From: an uncultured Nocardiaceae bacterium | Lineage (GTDB): Bacteria; Actinomycetota; Actinomycetes; Mycobacteriales; Mycobacteriaceae | Direction of reading: 5' to 3' | Assembly: GCA_936936565.1 (NCBI GenBank) | Contig: CAKZIX010000049.1 | Location: 1-9,309 of the forward strand | DNA length: 9,309 nt | Shown here: one piece after another, positions 1 to 5,166 of the stretch | Position numbering within the stretch: position 1 is the stretch's first letter | Layout of the letters: each line of letters begins with the position of its first letter | Made by a program: the position numbers and the translations under genes | Notes under the pieces: model-generated | What the model saw: the letters and a program-made list of their open reading frames with translations, nothing else | What the model was told of the DNA's origin: nothing | Database searches by the model: none

Positions 1-560
1 CGGCCGATATCGGCACGACGGCCTATGCGGGGACGCCGGATTACCTGAAGGTGATCCTCGACAAGGCCGACGAGATGGGCGAGCAGCTGGCGCTGACCCG
101 GGCGCTGGTGTCGGGCGGCGCGCTGTTCCCGTCGCTGCGCCAGGGCTATGCCGATCGCGGCATCGCCACGCTGCAATGCTACGCCACAGCGGATCTGGGA
201 CTGATCGCCTATGAATCCCCGGCGATGGAGGGGATGATCGTGGACGAGGGCGTGATCGTGGAAATCGTCCGCCCCGGCACCGGCGACCCCGTCCCCGAAG
301 GCGAGGTCGGCGAAGTCCTCGTGACCACGCTCAACCCCGACTACCCGCTGATCCGCTTCGGCACCGGCGACCTCAGTGCCGTGATGCCGGGCCATTGCCC
401 TACCGGCCGCACCCAGACGCGCATCCGCGGCTGGCTGGGTCGCGCCGACCAGACCACCAAGGTGCGCGGCATGTTCGTGCACCCCGGTCAGGTGGCCGCC
501 ATTGCCAAGCGCTTTCCGCAGGTGCAGCGCGCGCGGCTGGTGGTCAGCCGGGAGGCGTAG
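1..560 (+). CDS. Phenylacetate-CoA ligase-like AMP-forming enzyme, fragment (5' off window, 3' truncated)
   Basis: This is the C-terminal part of an ANL-superfamily acyl/aryl-CoA ligase of the PaaK type, which activates a carboxylic acid with ATP and transfers it to CoA. The frame is open from base 3. Visible motifs are SGGALFPSLR, YATADLG (equivalent of the adenylate-binding A5 motif), RFGTGDLS (A7) and GRADQTTKVRGMFVHPGQV (A8 hinge and start of the C-terminal subdomain). The closest forms I recall are proteobacterial, not actinobacterial. The frame stops at TAG 558-560 just after RARLVVSREA, where PaaK proteins normally continue for roughly 60 more residues, including the segment with the catalytic lysine. 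That stop lies in sequence that reads well as the antisense of the neighbouring TetR gene, so it is a junction stop and not a natural end. The product should be inactive. The family is fairly certain; the exact substrate is not. Confidence 0.75.
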   Translation, partial: ADIGTTAYAGTPDYLKVILDKADEMGEQLALTRALVSGGALFPSLRQGYADRGIATLQCYATADLGLIAYESPAMEGMIVDEGVIVEIVRPGTGDPVPEGEVGEVLVTTLNPDYPLIRFGTGDLSAVMPGHCPTGRTQTRIRGWLGRADQTTKVRGMFVHPGQVAAIAKRFPQVQRARLVVSREA

Positions 561-859
561 GTCGCCGACACCAGTTCGGCGCCGTCACGGTGCGACAGCA
601 GCGCGTCGCGCAGCCGATGCGCCAGCCGGGCGAGCTGGTCGTCCCAGGTGGCCGCCTCGAGCGGCGCGTCCACGGGTTCGAGCAGCCGGTCCGCGACCGC
701 GCCCAACAGCGACTGTTTGTTGGGGAAGTGCCAGTACAGGGCGCCGGGTTGGACGCCGAGGGAGGTGGCCAGCCGGCGCATCGTGAGATCGGCCAGTCCG
801 TACTCGTCGAGAATTGCGATCGCGGCGTCGAGCACGCCCTCGCGGCGGAGTTGGCTCAC
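488..859 (-). CDS. bioQ: BioQ-like TetR-family repressor, C-terminus lost
   Basis: A TetR/AcrR-family DNA-binding protein. Residues 1-60 form the N-terminal helix-turn-helix domain, with LTMRRLATSLGVQPGALYWHF at 25-45. Convincing TetR sequence ends near residue 103 (ELVSATYAS). The last 20 residues are antisense of the ligase fragment, so most of the ligand-binding and dimerisation domain (about 80-90 residues in the family) is missing. The start is GTG 857-859, because the frame has an upstream stop at 914-916 and no other ATG, GTG or TTG in between. It lies divergent from bioB across a TGAAC-N3-GTTCA palindrome. BioQ, the TetR regulator of biotin genes in Corynebacterium and Mycobacterium smegmatis, has this position and a closely similar operator. 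The BioQ assignment is therefore inferred from context and site. As drawn, the protein should not work as a repressor. Confidence 0.72.
   Translation of the reverse strand: MSQLRREGVLDAAIAILDEYGLADLTMRRLATSLGVQPGALYWHFPNKQSLLGAVADRLLEPVDAPLEAATWDDQLARLAHRLRDALLSHRDGAELVSATYASRLTTSRARCTCGKRLAMAAT
540..560. other. Chimeric junction between two truncated genes
   Basis: The paaK-like frame (plus) and the TetR frame (minus) lose homology to their families at the same place, tail to tail. TetR-like sequence reading LVSATYA extends to about base 554, and PaaK-like sequence reading RARLVVS extends to about 547, so the breakpoint lies at roughly 545-555. No insertion sequence, direct repeat or tRNA flanks it. 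It is either an assembly chimera or an illegitimate recombination or deletion scar. Confidence 0.65.
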
Positions 860-890
860 CAGGCGGCCCGGGCGGATACGGTCGGTGCGC

Positions 891-920
891 TCGACTGGGT
901 CACGCTTGCTACCCTACCTT
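891..920 (+). promoter_or_regulatory. Candidate bioB promoter
   Basis: TCGACT at 891-896 resembles a -35 box. After 18 bases comes TACCTT at 915-920, which fits the actinobacterial -10 pattern TANNNT. Transcription would start near 926-927, inside the palindrome 918-934, leaving a short leader of about 30 bases with a Shine-Dalgarno. The overlap with the operator fits repression of bioB. On the other strand TAGGGT (916-911) could serve as the TetR gene's -10 box, but I see no good -35 for it. Confidence 0.45.
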
Positions 921-934
921 GAACGCTGTTCAAG
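918..934. promoter_or_regulatory. Perfect 17-bp palindrome, probable BioQ operator
   Basis: CTTGAAC-GCT-GTTCAAG has perfect 7-bp arms around 3 bases, and lies between the divergent TetR gene (starts 859) and bioB (starts 957). It contains TGAAC-N3-GTTCA. From memory, the C. glutamicum BioQ motif is TGAAC-N3-GTTAC. It covers the end of the bioB -10 box and the expected start of transcription. Confidence 0.72.
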
Positions 935-956
935 TTTTCCGCGGAAGGGAACAACG

Positions 957-2000
957 GTGACCCAGGCGCCAGCACGGACCGACATTGCTCAGGCGAGCGA
1001 AGCGACGGGCGACATTCTCGATATCGCGCGTGCGCAGGTGCTCGAGCGCGGCGTCGGGCTCACCGAGGACCAGACGTTGCAGGTGTTGCAGCTCGGCGAC
1101 GATCGGCTCGAGGAGTTGCTCGGGCTGGCGCACGACGTCCGCATGAAGTGGTGTGGCCCGGAGGTCGAGGTCGAGGGCATCATCTCGCTCAAGACCGGCG
1201 GCTGCCCGGAGGACTGCCACTTCTGCTCGCAGTCGGGCCTGTTCAGCTCACCGGTGCGCAGCGCCTGGCTGGACATCCCGAGCCTGGTCGAGGCGGCCAA
1301 GCAGACGGCGAAGACCGGCGCCACCGAGTTCTGCATCGTGGCCGCGGTGCGTGGCCCCGACGCGCGGTTGCTGGCGCAGGTGGCCGCGGGCATCGAGGCG
1401 ATCCGCAACGAGGTGGACATCCAGATCGCCTGTTCGCTCGGCATGCTCACCCAGGAGCAGGTGGACCAGCTCAAGTCGATGGGCGTGCACCGCTACAACC
1501 ACAACTTGGAGACGTCGAAGTCGCACTTCCCGAACGTCGTCACCACCCACTCGTGGGAAGAGCGTTGGGACACCTTGAAGATGGTCCGCGAGGCGGGCAT
1601 GGAGGTGTGCTGCGGCGGCATCCTCGGCATGGGGGAGACCCTCGAGCAGCGCGCCGAGTTCGCTGCCAACCTGGCCGAGCTCGAGCCCGACGAGGTTCCG
1701 CTGAACTTCCTCAACCCGCGTCCGGGCACCCCGTTCGGTGATCTCGAGGTGCTGCCTGCGGCGGAGGCGCTCAAGGCCGTCGCGGCCTTCCGGCTCGCGT
1801 TGCCGCGCACCATCCTGCGGTTCGCGGGCGGGCGCGAGATCACTCTCGGCGACCTGGGCGCCAAGCAGGGCATTCTCGGCGGTATCAACGCCGTCATCGT
1901 CGGCAACTACCTCACCACGCTGGGCCGTCCCGCCGAGGCGGACCTGGATCTGCTGGGCGAGCTGCAGATGCCGATCAAGGCGCTCAACAGCACCCTCTAG
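957..2000 (+). CDS. bioB: Biotin synthase
   Basis: A radical SAM enzyme that inserts sulfur into dethiobiotin to give biotin, the last step of biotin synthesis. The protein has 347 residues, normal for the family. The SAM-cluster motif CPEDCHFC gives Cys83, Cys87 and Cys90. The ligands of the sulfur-donating [2Fe-2S] cluster are all present: Cys126 (EFCIVA), Cys159 (ACSLG), Cys218 (EVCCGG) and Arg288 (ILRFAGGRE), matching Cys97, Cys128, Cys188 and Arg260 of E. coli. An extra Cys219 directly follows the third cysteine, where E. coli has Ser. The start is GTG 957, chosen because GGAAGGGA at 943-950 lies 6 bases upstream; the much longer open frame upstream runs antisense through the TetR gene. 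bsaP follows after 10 bases. Expression is probably controlled by BioQ through the palindrome at 918-934. Confidence 0.97.
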   Translation: MTQAPARTDIAQASEATGDILDIARAQVLERGVGLTEDQTLQVLQLGDDRLEELLGLAHDVRMKWCGPEVEVEGIISLKTGGCPEDCHFCSQSGLFSSPVRSAWLDIPSLVEAAKQTAKTGATEFCIVAAVRGPDARLLAQVAAGIEAIRNEVDIQIACSLGMLTQEQVDQLKSMGVHRYNHNLETSKSHFPNVVTTHSWEERWDTLKMVREAGMEVCCGGILGMGETLEQRAEFAANLAELEPDEVPLNFLNPRPGTPFGDLEVLPAAEALKAVAAFRLALPRTILRFAGGREITLGDLGAKQGILGGINAVIVGNYLTTLGRPAEADLDLLGELQMPIKALNSTL

Positions 2001-2010
2001 GCTGGCGGAC

Positions 2011-2202
2011 GTGGCCTACAACCCGTATACGGGTGAGCTCGACGGCGCCACGGTGCCGACCGCCGCCGCTCTCGGCCTCGAGCCCCCGCGCTATTGCGCC
2101 GAGTGCGGTCGCCGGATGATCGTGCAGATCGCGCCCGACGGCTGGTGGGCGAAGTGTTCCCGGCACGGCACCATCAGCTCCGCGGAGGGAGAGCGCAGAT
2201 AG
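2011..2202 (+). CDS. bsaP: Biotin synthase auxiliary protein (Rv1590-like)
   Basis: A 63-residue protein directly after bioB. It reads MAYNPYTGELDG at the N-terminus and then holds a small cysteine site: Cys29 and Cys32 in YCAECGRRM, and Cys49 followed by His52 in KCSRHG, which could bind metal or an Fe-S cluster. Size, position and sequence fit M. tuberculosis Rv1590, named BsaP, which has been reported to be required for mycobacterial BioB to make biotin. GTG 2011 is the start, with a weak GGCGG about 2 bases upstream; translation is probably coupled to bioB, 10 bases before. Its TAG stop shares its G with the GTG start of the DUF2567 gene, so these genes form one translationally coupled unit. 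The assignment rests on position and the Cys pattern. Confidence 0.88.
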   Translation: MAYNPYTGELDGATVPTAAALGLEPPRYCAECGRRMIVQIAPDGWWAKCSRHGTISSAEGERR

Positions 2203-3017
2203 TGGCAGCAATTGCCGAGTCCACCGTCACCCACCGTGCGGAAGGTCGCCGGATCGCGCTGGAAATCGCCGCTGCGGCGCGGGTAGTGCTGGGCTGCGTC
2301 GCGCTCGGCTTGGTCGCCGGCCTGGCCTGGGGGTTGCTGGTGCCCGGGGTGCAGCTGCTGGTGGTCGAGGAAAACTCCGGGGTTCCGCTCATCGGGGAGA
2401 GCGCGCATCGGTTCGACGCCGTCGCGATCTACTGCGGAATCGTCGCGCTGGCCGGGCTCGTGAGCGTCGTGGTTGCCTGGCAGTGGCGCATCGTGCGCGG
2501 CCCGATCCTCGCCCTCGGGCTACTGATCGGCGGGCTGCTGGGCGCCGGGGCCACCGCGGTGACGGGTCTGTTCGTCGCGGATCTGCGTTTCCCCCAAGTG
2601 GATTCGCCCCGGGTGGACGACATCGTGGCGGTCGCGCCGGGCTTCGGCACGCCGTTGGTGCTCGGTCTGCAGCCGTTCGTGGTGAGCCTCGTGCTGCTGG
2701 TGCTGGCCCTCCTGCATCCGGCCGACGATCTTGGCGTGCACGTGCCAGACTGGTCCCATCGGCAACCGCCGTACGGAAGGGAAGCATCCATGAATCCGGA
2801 AGACCTCGCTGCTCAGATCAAGACGCGATTCGCGTCCTTCGACGACGACGGCGACGGCAAGCTGACGGTCGAGCAGTTCCGTGAGTTCATCGCGCATCCG
2901 GAAGAGCCGCTGCCCGAGGACGTGGTCGACCAGATGGTGGCCCACGCCGATTCGAACGGTGACGGGTTGATCAGCTTCGAAGAGTTCGCCACGTTCCTGG
3001 GCACCGGCCTGCACTGA
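2202..3017 (+). CDS. DUF2567 membrane protein in frame with a C-terminal EF-hand pair
   Basis: Residues 1-196 resemble the DUF2567 family (M. tuberculosis Rv1591), of unknown function. Four hydrophobic segments are visible at about 28-55, 73-93, 101-126 and 151-171. The loop after the third contains FVADLRFPQVDSPRVDD. GTG 2202 overlaps the bsaP stop by one base, which points to translational coupling. The frame has no stop where the family usually ends. It runs through a polar linker, PDWSHRQPPYGREAS, into a 75-residue protein with two EF-hand loops (residues 197-271), giving 271 residues in total. The linker DNA looks like an untranslated leader: it carries GGAAGGGA 7 bases before an in-frame ATG at 2790. 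Either this is a real fusion, or the upstream stop codon was lost by mutation or sequencing error. Reading from 2202 is the simplest literal interpretation. Confidence 0.8.
   Translation: MAAIAESTVTHRAEGRRIALEIAAAARVVLGCVALGLVAGLAWGLLVPGVQLLVVEENSGVPLIGESAHRFDAVAIYCGIVALAGLVSVVVAWQWRIVRGPILALGLLIGGLLGAGATAVTGLFVADLRFPQVDSPRVDDIVAVAPGFGTPLVLGLQPFVVSLVLLVLALLHPADDLGVHVPDWSHRQPPYGREASMNPEDLAAQIKTRFASFDDDGDGKLTVEQFREFIAHPEEPLPEDVVDQMVAHADSNGDGLISFEEFATFLGTGLH
2746..2751 (+). promoter_or_regulatory. Weak candidate -10 box before the EF-hand start
   Basis: CAGACT, the same hexamer as the -10 of the DinB promoter on the other strand, lies about 38 bases before ATG 2790. The sequence 18 bases further up (CCGACG) matches only the GAC core of a -35 box. 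This is suggestive at most. Confidence 0.25.
2775..2782 (+). promoter_or_regulatory. Ribosome binding site for internal EF-hand start
   Basis: GGAAGGGA lies 7 bases before ATG 2790. It is the same octamer that precedes bioB at 943-950. Its presence inside the DUF2567 open frame suggests that the EF-hand protein is, or once was, a separate gene. Confidence 0.6.
2790..3017 (+). CDS. Small two-EF-hand calcium-binding protein (internal start, same frame)
   Basis: From ATG 2790 the frame encodes a 75-residue acidic protein that is nearly all EF-hand pair. Loop 1 is at residues 18-29 (DDDGDGKLTVEQ) and loop 2 at 54-65 (DSNGDGLISFEE). Loop 2 has the full DxNxDGxIxxxE pattern. Loop 1 has Gln instead of Glu at position 12, which usually weakens calcium binding. 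There is no signal peptide or membrane segment, so a free form would be cytosolic. It shares its stop with the DUF2567 frame, so it is either a separate product or the C-terminal domain of the fusion. Small EF-hand proteins of this kind occur in actinobacteria; their partners are mostly unknown. It is convergent with the DinB gene, 14 bases away. Confidence 0.6.
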   Translation: MNPEDLAAQIKTRFASFDDDGDGKLTVEQFREFIAHPEEPLPEDVVDQMVAHADSNGDGLISFEEFATFLGTGLH

Positions 3018-3021
3018 CCGA

Positions 3022-3045
3022 GTACCGGCCGTCAGCGGCTGGTGC
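3022..3045. terminator. GC-rich hairpin between convergent genes, possible two-way terminator
   Basis: A 10-bp stem (two G-U pairs) closes on the four-base loop TCAG at 3032-3035, with the core GCCG/CGGC at 3028-3031 and 3036-3039. It sits exactly at the convergent ends of the EF-hand (stop 3017) and DinB (stop 3032-3034) genes and includes the DinB stop codon. There is no T-run on either side, so it would be a U-less actinobacterial-type terminator, if it is one. Confidence 0.45.
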
Positions 3046-3613
3046 GCGTCAGTTCGTCGCGCCAGCGCGGGTCGCGGCCCGTAGCCGCGACGAGCCGGTC
3101 GAGGGCCGGGGCGTCGGCCGCGACGGTGCGGGCCGGGCGGAAGTGGGCGTTGTGTTCACCGCGCACGGACGGGGTGTCCGGGAACGTCGCGACGATCGCG
3201 ATGGCGATTTCCAGCAGGGCAGGCGGGGGAGCGTAGGGCTCGTCGAGGCTCTGGGTGAGGTCCCAGCCGTGCGTGATCAGGTCGGAAAAGTGCACTGCGA
3301 GCATGCTGTTGCCGGGCAACACACCGAAGGGTGCGTGCACCTCGCGGCGCAGAAACGAGTCGTCGGGAAGTAGCTCCAGCAGAGTTCGGTGCGCCGCGGC
3401 GAAGGCCGTTCGCAGGTCGCCCTCGATCGGTGCGGGCGCCGTGTCGCGCAGTAACCCGATCATCATGTGCTGGCGGTCGACGAGGTGCTCGACGATGTCG
3501 TGCACGATCCACGCCCGGCAGGGCGTCACGCGCTCGAGGTCGTCGTCGGTGAGTCGGGCAACCAGCGCGCCGACGAGATCCAGTGCTTGCGTGTACGGGC
3601 CGCGAAAGTCCAT
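3032..3613 (-). CDS. TIGR03086-like / maleylpyruvate isomerase family metal-binding protein (DinB superfamily)
   Basis: A 193-residue protein of the DinB / mycothiol-dependent maleylpyruvate isomerase-like group, which is abundant in actinobacteria. The typical N-terminal signature TPCRAWIVHDIVEHLVDRQ spans residues 30-48 (His43 is a likely metal ligand), and HFSDLITHGWDL at 108-119 supplies further histidines (His108, His115). Family members form four-helix bundles that bind a divalent metal; some use mycothiol, but most have no known substrate, so no reaction is assigned. ATG 3611-3613 has the Shine-Dalgarno TGAGGA at 3620-3625, 6 bases upstream. A good promoter lies in the 85-base gap behind it, so it is probably transcribed on its own as well as by readthrough from the methyltransferase gene. 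The family assignment is fairly firm; the function is open. Confidence 0.82.
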   Translation of the reverse strand: MDFRGPYTQALDLVGALVARLTDDDLERVTPCRAWIVHDIVEHLVDRQHMMIGLLRDTAPAPIEGDLRTAFAAAHRTLLELLPDDSFLRREVHAPFGVLPGNSMLAVHFSDLITHGWDLTQSLDEPYAPPPALLEIAIAIVATFPDTPSVRGEHNAHFRPARTVAADAPALDRLVAATGRDPRWRDELTRTSR

Positions 3614-3649
3614 GGCACATCCTCAACATAGACGAACGATCGTGCGCAC

Positions 3650-3679
3650 AGTCTGTCGGGCGCGAAATGCTGTTGTCAA
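3650..3679 (-). promoter_or_regulatory. Promoter of the DinB-family gene
   Basis: On the minus strand a perfect TTGACA (-35, 3679-3674) is followed after 18 bases by CAGACT (-10, 3655-3650). Transcription would start near 3643, about 30 bases before the ATG. Two 8-bp palindromes, ACGATCGT (3636-3643) and GTGCGCAC (3642-3649), lie at the predicted start point and could bind a regulator. Confidence 0.55.
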
Positions 3680-3698
3680 CACGTGCGTCGGCCCGGCT

Positions 3699-4577
3699 TC
3701 ATTTCTTGGCGAGACTGAACTGCATTATGTCGACATAGCCGTCACGGAAGAACTGCGCGCAGCCCGTCAAATACTTCTCGTAGGTGTCGTACGTCTGCTG
3801 GGACGTGATGCGTATCGCCTCGTCGCGATGGGAACGCAGTGCGGCAGCCCAACTGTCCAGGGTCCGCGCGTAATGCGGTCCCAACGGGTGGACGCGCGTC
3901 ACGGTGAACCCCGCTGCCTCCGCGCTGTCGACTACCGCGCGCTGCTCCGGCAGCTGACCGCCGGGAAAGATTTCGTCCTGAATGAACCTGGCGAACAGCA
4001 GAACCTCGCGATTGATCGGCAGGCCTTTTGCGCGAATTTCGTGCCGATTGAACTGCACGATCGTGTGGAGCAGCATCCGGCCGTCGGCCGGCAGCAGCGC
4101 GTTACATCTGGCGAAGAAGGCGGCATAACGTTCGTGGCGGAAATGCTCGAAAGCACCGATGCTGACAATCCGGTCCACCGGCTCGTTGAAGTCCTCCCAT
4201 CCTTGTAAACGCACTTCAGCTCGCCGACGGCCCCGATCCTGCTGCCGCAACAGGCTGTGGGCGTAGTCGAATTGGTTGCGGCTGAGCGTGAGTCCGACGA
4301 TGTCGACATCGAATCGATCCATCGCGCGCACCATCGTGGAGCCCCAGCCGCAGCCGACGTCCAGCAGGCGCATCCCCGGCCGCAGATTGCATTTGCCCAG
4401 TGCCAGATCGATCTTTGCGAGCTGCGCTTGCTCGAGTGAGTAGTCCGGGTGCTCGAAGTATGCGCAACTGTAGGTGCGCGAGGGATCCAGGAACAGCGCA
4501 AAGAACTCGTCCGACAGATCGTAGTGTGATTGCACGTCCGCGAAGAAGGGCTCGAGGTTCGACACTGCCTTGCTCAC
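3699..4577 (-). CDS. Mycolic-acid-type cyclopropane synthase / SAM methyltransferase (CmaA/MmaA/PcaA family)
   Basis: A 292-residue SAM-dependent methyltransferase that acts on unsaturated acyl chains. It is close in sequence to mycobacterial CmaA, MmaA and PcaA, which cyclopropanate or methylate mycolic acids on carrier protein. Visible blocks are VQSHYDLSDEFFALFLDPSRTYSCAYFE (15-42), the SAM-binding LLDVGCGWGS (71-80), VDRIVSIGAFEHF (134-146) and LLHTI (169-173). The active-site residues known from CmaA1 (Cys35, Gly137, Glu140, His167, Tyr232) match Cys38, Gly141, Glu144, His171 and Tyr236, so it should be active. The start is GTG 4575-4577 with AAGGA very close upstream; a second GTG four codons in is possible. 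It lies 25 bases after the lipoprotein gene, same strand, likely one transcript. In Nocardia the natural substrate and the product (cyclopropane, methyl branch or double-bond change) are not known to me. Confidence 0.92.
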   Translation of the reverse strand: MSKAVSNLEPFFADVQSHYDLSDEFFALFLDPSRTYSCAYFEHPDYSLEQAQLAKIDLALGKCNLRPGMRLLDVGCGWGSTMVRAMDRFDVDIVGLTLSRNQFDYAHSLLRQQDRGRRRAEVRLQGWEDFNEPVDRIVSIGAFEHFRHERYAAFFARCNALLPADGRMLLHTIVQFNRHEIRAKGLPINREVLLFARFIQDEIFPGGQLPEQRAVVDSAEAAGFTVTRVHPLGPHYARTLDSWAAALRSHRDEAIRITSQQTYDTYEKYLTGCAQFFRDGYVDIMQFSLAKK

Positions 4578-4602
4578 TTTCCTTAGTGTCGAGTCGGATG
4601 GA

Positions 4603-5109
4603 TCAGCGGCAGGCGTTCACCGGCACTGCGAACGTCATGTCGCCCGCCTTTTCGAAGCTGAACGTCACCTCGACGCGGCGCCCGGGGCGAACGTCCGCGC
4701 TCGGCCCTTCGAAGACGACGTCGATCTGGGCGTCCGCGCCGGTAACGGGTTGTCCGGCGGCGACGCTTGCACCGGCGTCGAGTACGAGTTCCTCGGGCGC
4801 CGCATCGATTCGGACCGACGCTGCCGCGCCGGAATCGATGGCAACCAGACGATCCGCCTGGTTGCCACCGTTGACCGCGGTGAACGACAACTGCGCTGGA
4901 CCCTCTCGTTGCACGGTGCAATCGTCGGCACCCTGGTTGGGCACGACATACGCGTTGCGCACCGCGATGTCGCCGATCTGGCCCTGGCTGCCATCGCTGT
5001 GCGAGATGCCCTCCACGGGATTGCCCTCGCCGCATGCCGACGTTGCGCCGAGCAGCACCAGCGCGGATCCCGCTACCGCCACTCGAACAGCGCCGAGATG
5101 TCTGTACAC
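4603..5109 (-). CDS. LpqE-like secreted lipoprotein
   Basis: A lipoprotein precursor. From GTG 5107-5109 it has 168 residues: a basic start (MYRHLGAVR), a hydrophobic stretch (VAVAGSALVLLGA) and a lipobox-like TSAC with Cys26 as lipidation site. The mature domain reads IGDIAVRNAYVV, LSFTAVNGGNQADRLVAIDS, VFEGPSADVRPGRRVEVTFSFEKAGDMTFAVPV. It resembles M. tuberculosis LpqE and, more distantly, the PCu(A)C-like beta-sandwich family. It lacks an obvious Met/His copper site, so copper binding should not be assumed. Cys64 and Cys167 could form a disulfide outside the membrane. The start is uncertain: GTG 5136 and TTG 5148 are in-frame alternatives, and 5109 gives the most ordinary signal peptide. 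It follows nrtR closely (57 bases or fewer) and precedes the methyltransferase by 25. Function unknown. Confidence 0.8.
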   Translation of the reverse strand: MYRHLGAVRVAVAGSALVLLGATSACGEGNPVEGISHSDGSQGQIGDIAVRNAYVVPNQGADDCTVQREGPAQLSFTAVNGGNQADRLVAIDSGAAASVRIDAAPEELVLDAGASVAAGQPVTGADAQIDVVFEGPSADVRPGRRVEVTFSFEKAGDMTFAVPVNACR

Positions 5110-5166
5110 ATCGACAGGAGTACCGCTGCCCGGCACGTCCAATCCCAACTGTGCGAAAACGTCGAT

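Noticed and set aside
937..946. TTCCGCGGAA palindrome overlapping the bioB Shine-Dalgarno
   Set aside because: Ten bases with no loop cannot form a stable hairpin, and a 10-bp GC-rich palindrome is not surprising. It was not counted as an operator.
648..956. N-terminal extension of bioB in the same open frame
   Set aside because: The extra codons are antisense to the TetR helix-turn-helix and cross the operator. GTG 957 has a good Shine-Dalgarno and fits family length.
1159..1174. Short tandem GAGGTC/GAGGTCGAG repeat, also near 9230
   Set aside because: It encodes EVEVEG in BioB and VEVEVD in NadC, where conserved acidic residues and codon bias explain it.
3636..3649. Possible attachment or recombination site suggested by back-to-back 8-bp palindromes
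   Set aside because: There is no integrase, tRNA or direct repeat nearby. A promoter-associated operator is the simpler reading.
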